A stretch of DNA of 64,000 nucleotides from Hanleya hanleyi (lineage: Eukaryota; Mollusca; Polyplacophora; Lepidopleurida; Hanleyidae): NCBI GenBank assembly GCA_036873755.1, contig JAVTVY010018877.1, positions 1-64,000 of the forward strand. The letters are read 5' to 3'. Shown in pieces: positions 63,867-64,000 of the stretch; positions within the stretch are counted from its first letter, which is position 1; each line of letters opens with the position of its first letter. The position numbers and the translations under genes were made by a program. Below the pieces are notes generated by a model, which was given only the letters and a program-made list of their open reading frames with translations, was not told the DNA's origin and searched no databases.

Positions 63867-64000
63867 TTTTAAGCGTAACCTGGATTTTCGAATCGGACCA
63901 AAAAAGGTATCTTGCACAACTAGGCCACAATTGTGGGACCTGTGTACCGAATTTCAGAAAGATCCATGAAGTAGTTCCTGAGAAATGGCAATAACTAAAG

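Overview
The window looks like eukaryotic, intron-rich, repeat-dense animal DNA, most likely from a mollusc. The evidence is AT-rich sequence, GT-AG exons in very long introns, and many dispersed repeats of kinds I associate with molluscan genomes: arrays carrying GGGCCATAACTC, arrays carrying GACCTTTGACCTTGACC, the 'agggtttaacgtcgc' repeat, frequent ACATGTACATGTA, and a 5S-rRNA-derived SINE. The molluscan assignment is inference. No bacterial operon, phage or CRISPR array is present.

The main gene runs on the minus strand. Sixteen coding exons between 50747 and 495 join in frame without a stop. Candidate donors are GTRAG-like except GTACAT at exon 4 and GTCAGG at exon 14, and acceptors are YAG except AAG at exon 4. 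The model gives 477 residues and runs off the left edge. The predicted protein has a short basic cytoplasmic N-terminus, one membrane segment (about residues 22-40, signal anchor, type II topology), a glycosylation-prone linker, two complete FAM3/ILEI-type domains in tandem (about 91-252 and 280-444), and a short Cys-containing module (FC ... GY ... C). The two domains are encoded by almost equal exon cassettes with the same phases, so they arose by internal duplication. A likely 5' UTR exon ends at 54263. It lies back to back with a plus-strand 106-codon ORF (54378-54698), suggesting a shared divergent promoter.

The introns make up most of the window. Region by region: 0.5-2.7 kb a foldback element; 3.1-4.1 kb a 39-bp minisatellite; 7.9-8.4 kb a palindromic element with an inverted-orientation relative at 34.7-35.3 kb; 9.6-26.3 kb a 16.7-kb intron filled with tandem arrays (65 bp, about 145 bp, about 168 bp with dimeric higher-order structure) and DNA-transposon derivatives; 26.3-32.8 kb a compact exon cluster; 32.8-47.6 kb a second giant intron with a 5S-derived SINE, a 15-bp motif array, a large inverted repeat and several minisatellites; 48.7-50.1 kb a TIR element with 5-bp target duplication.

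Right of 54.9 kb no confident gene is seen apart from a possible terminal exon near 63.6-63.9 kb. The region holds nested DNA transposons (57.0-59.3 kb and 61.0-62.5 kb) and small MITEs. Three elements (15137-15957, 48711-50080, 60991-62495) share CAGGG- or CAAGGG-type ends and 5-bp target duplications. Another group has CCC or CTC ends flanked by TTAA, like piggyBac. All coordinates and splice joins come from reading the sequence by eye; no search or alignment was run.
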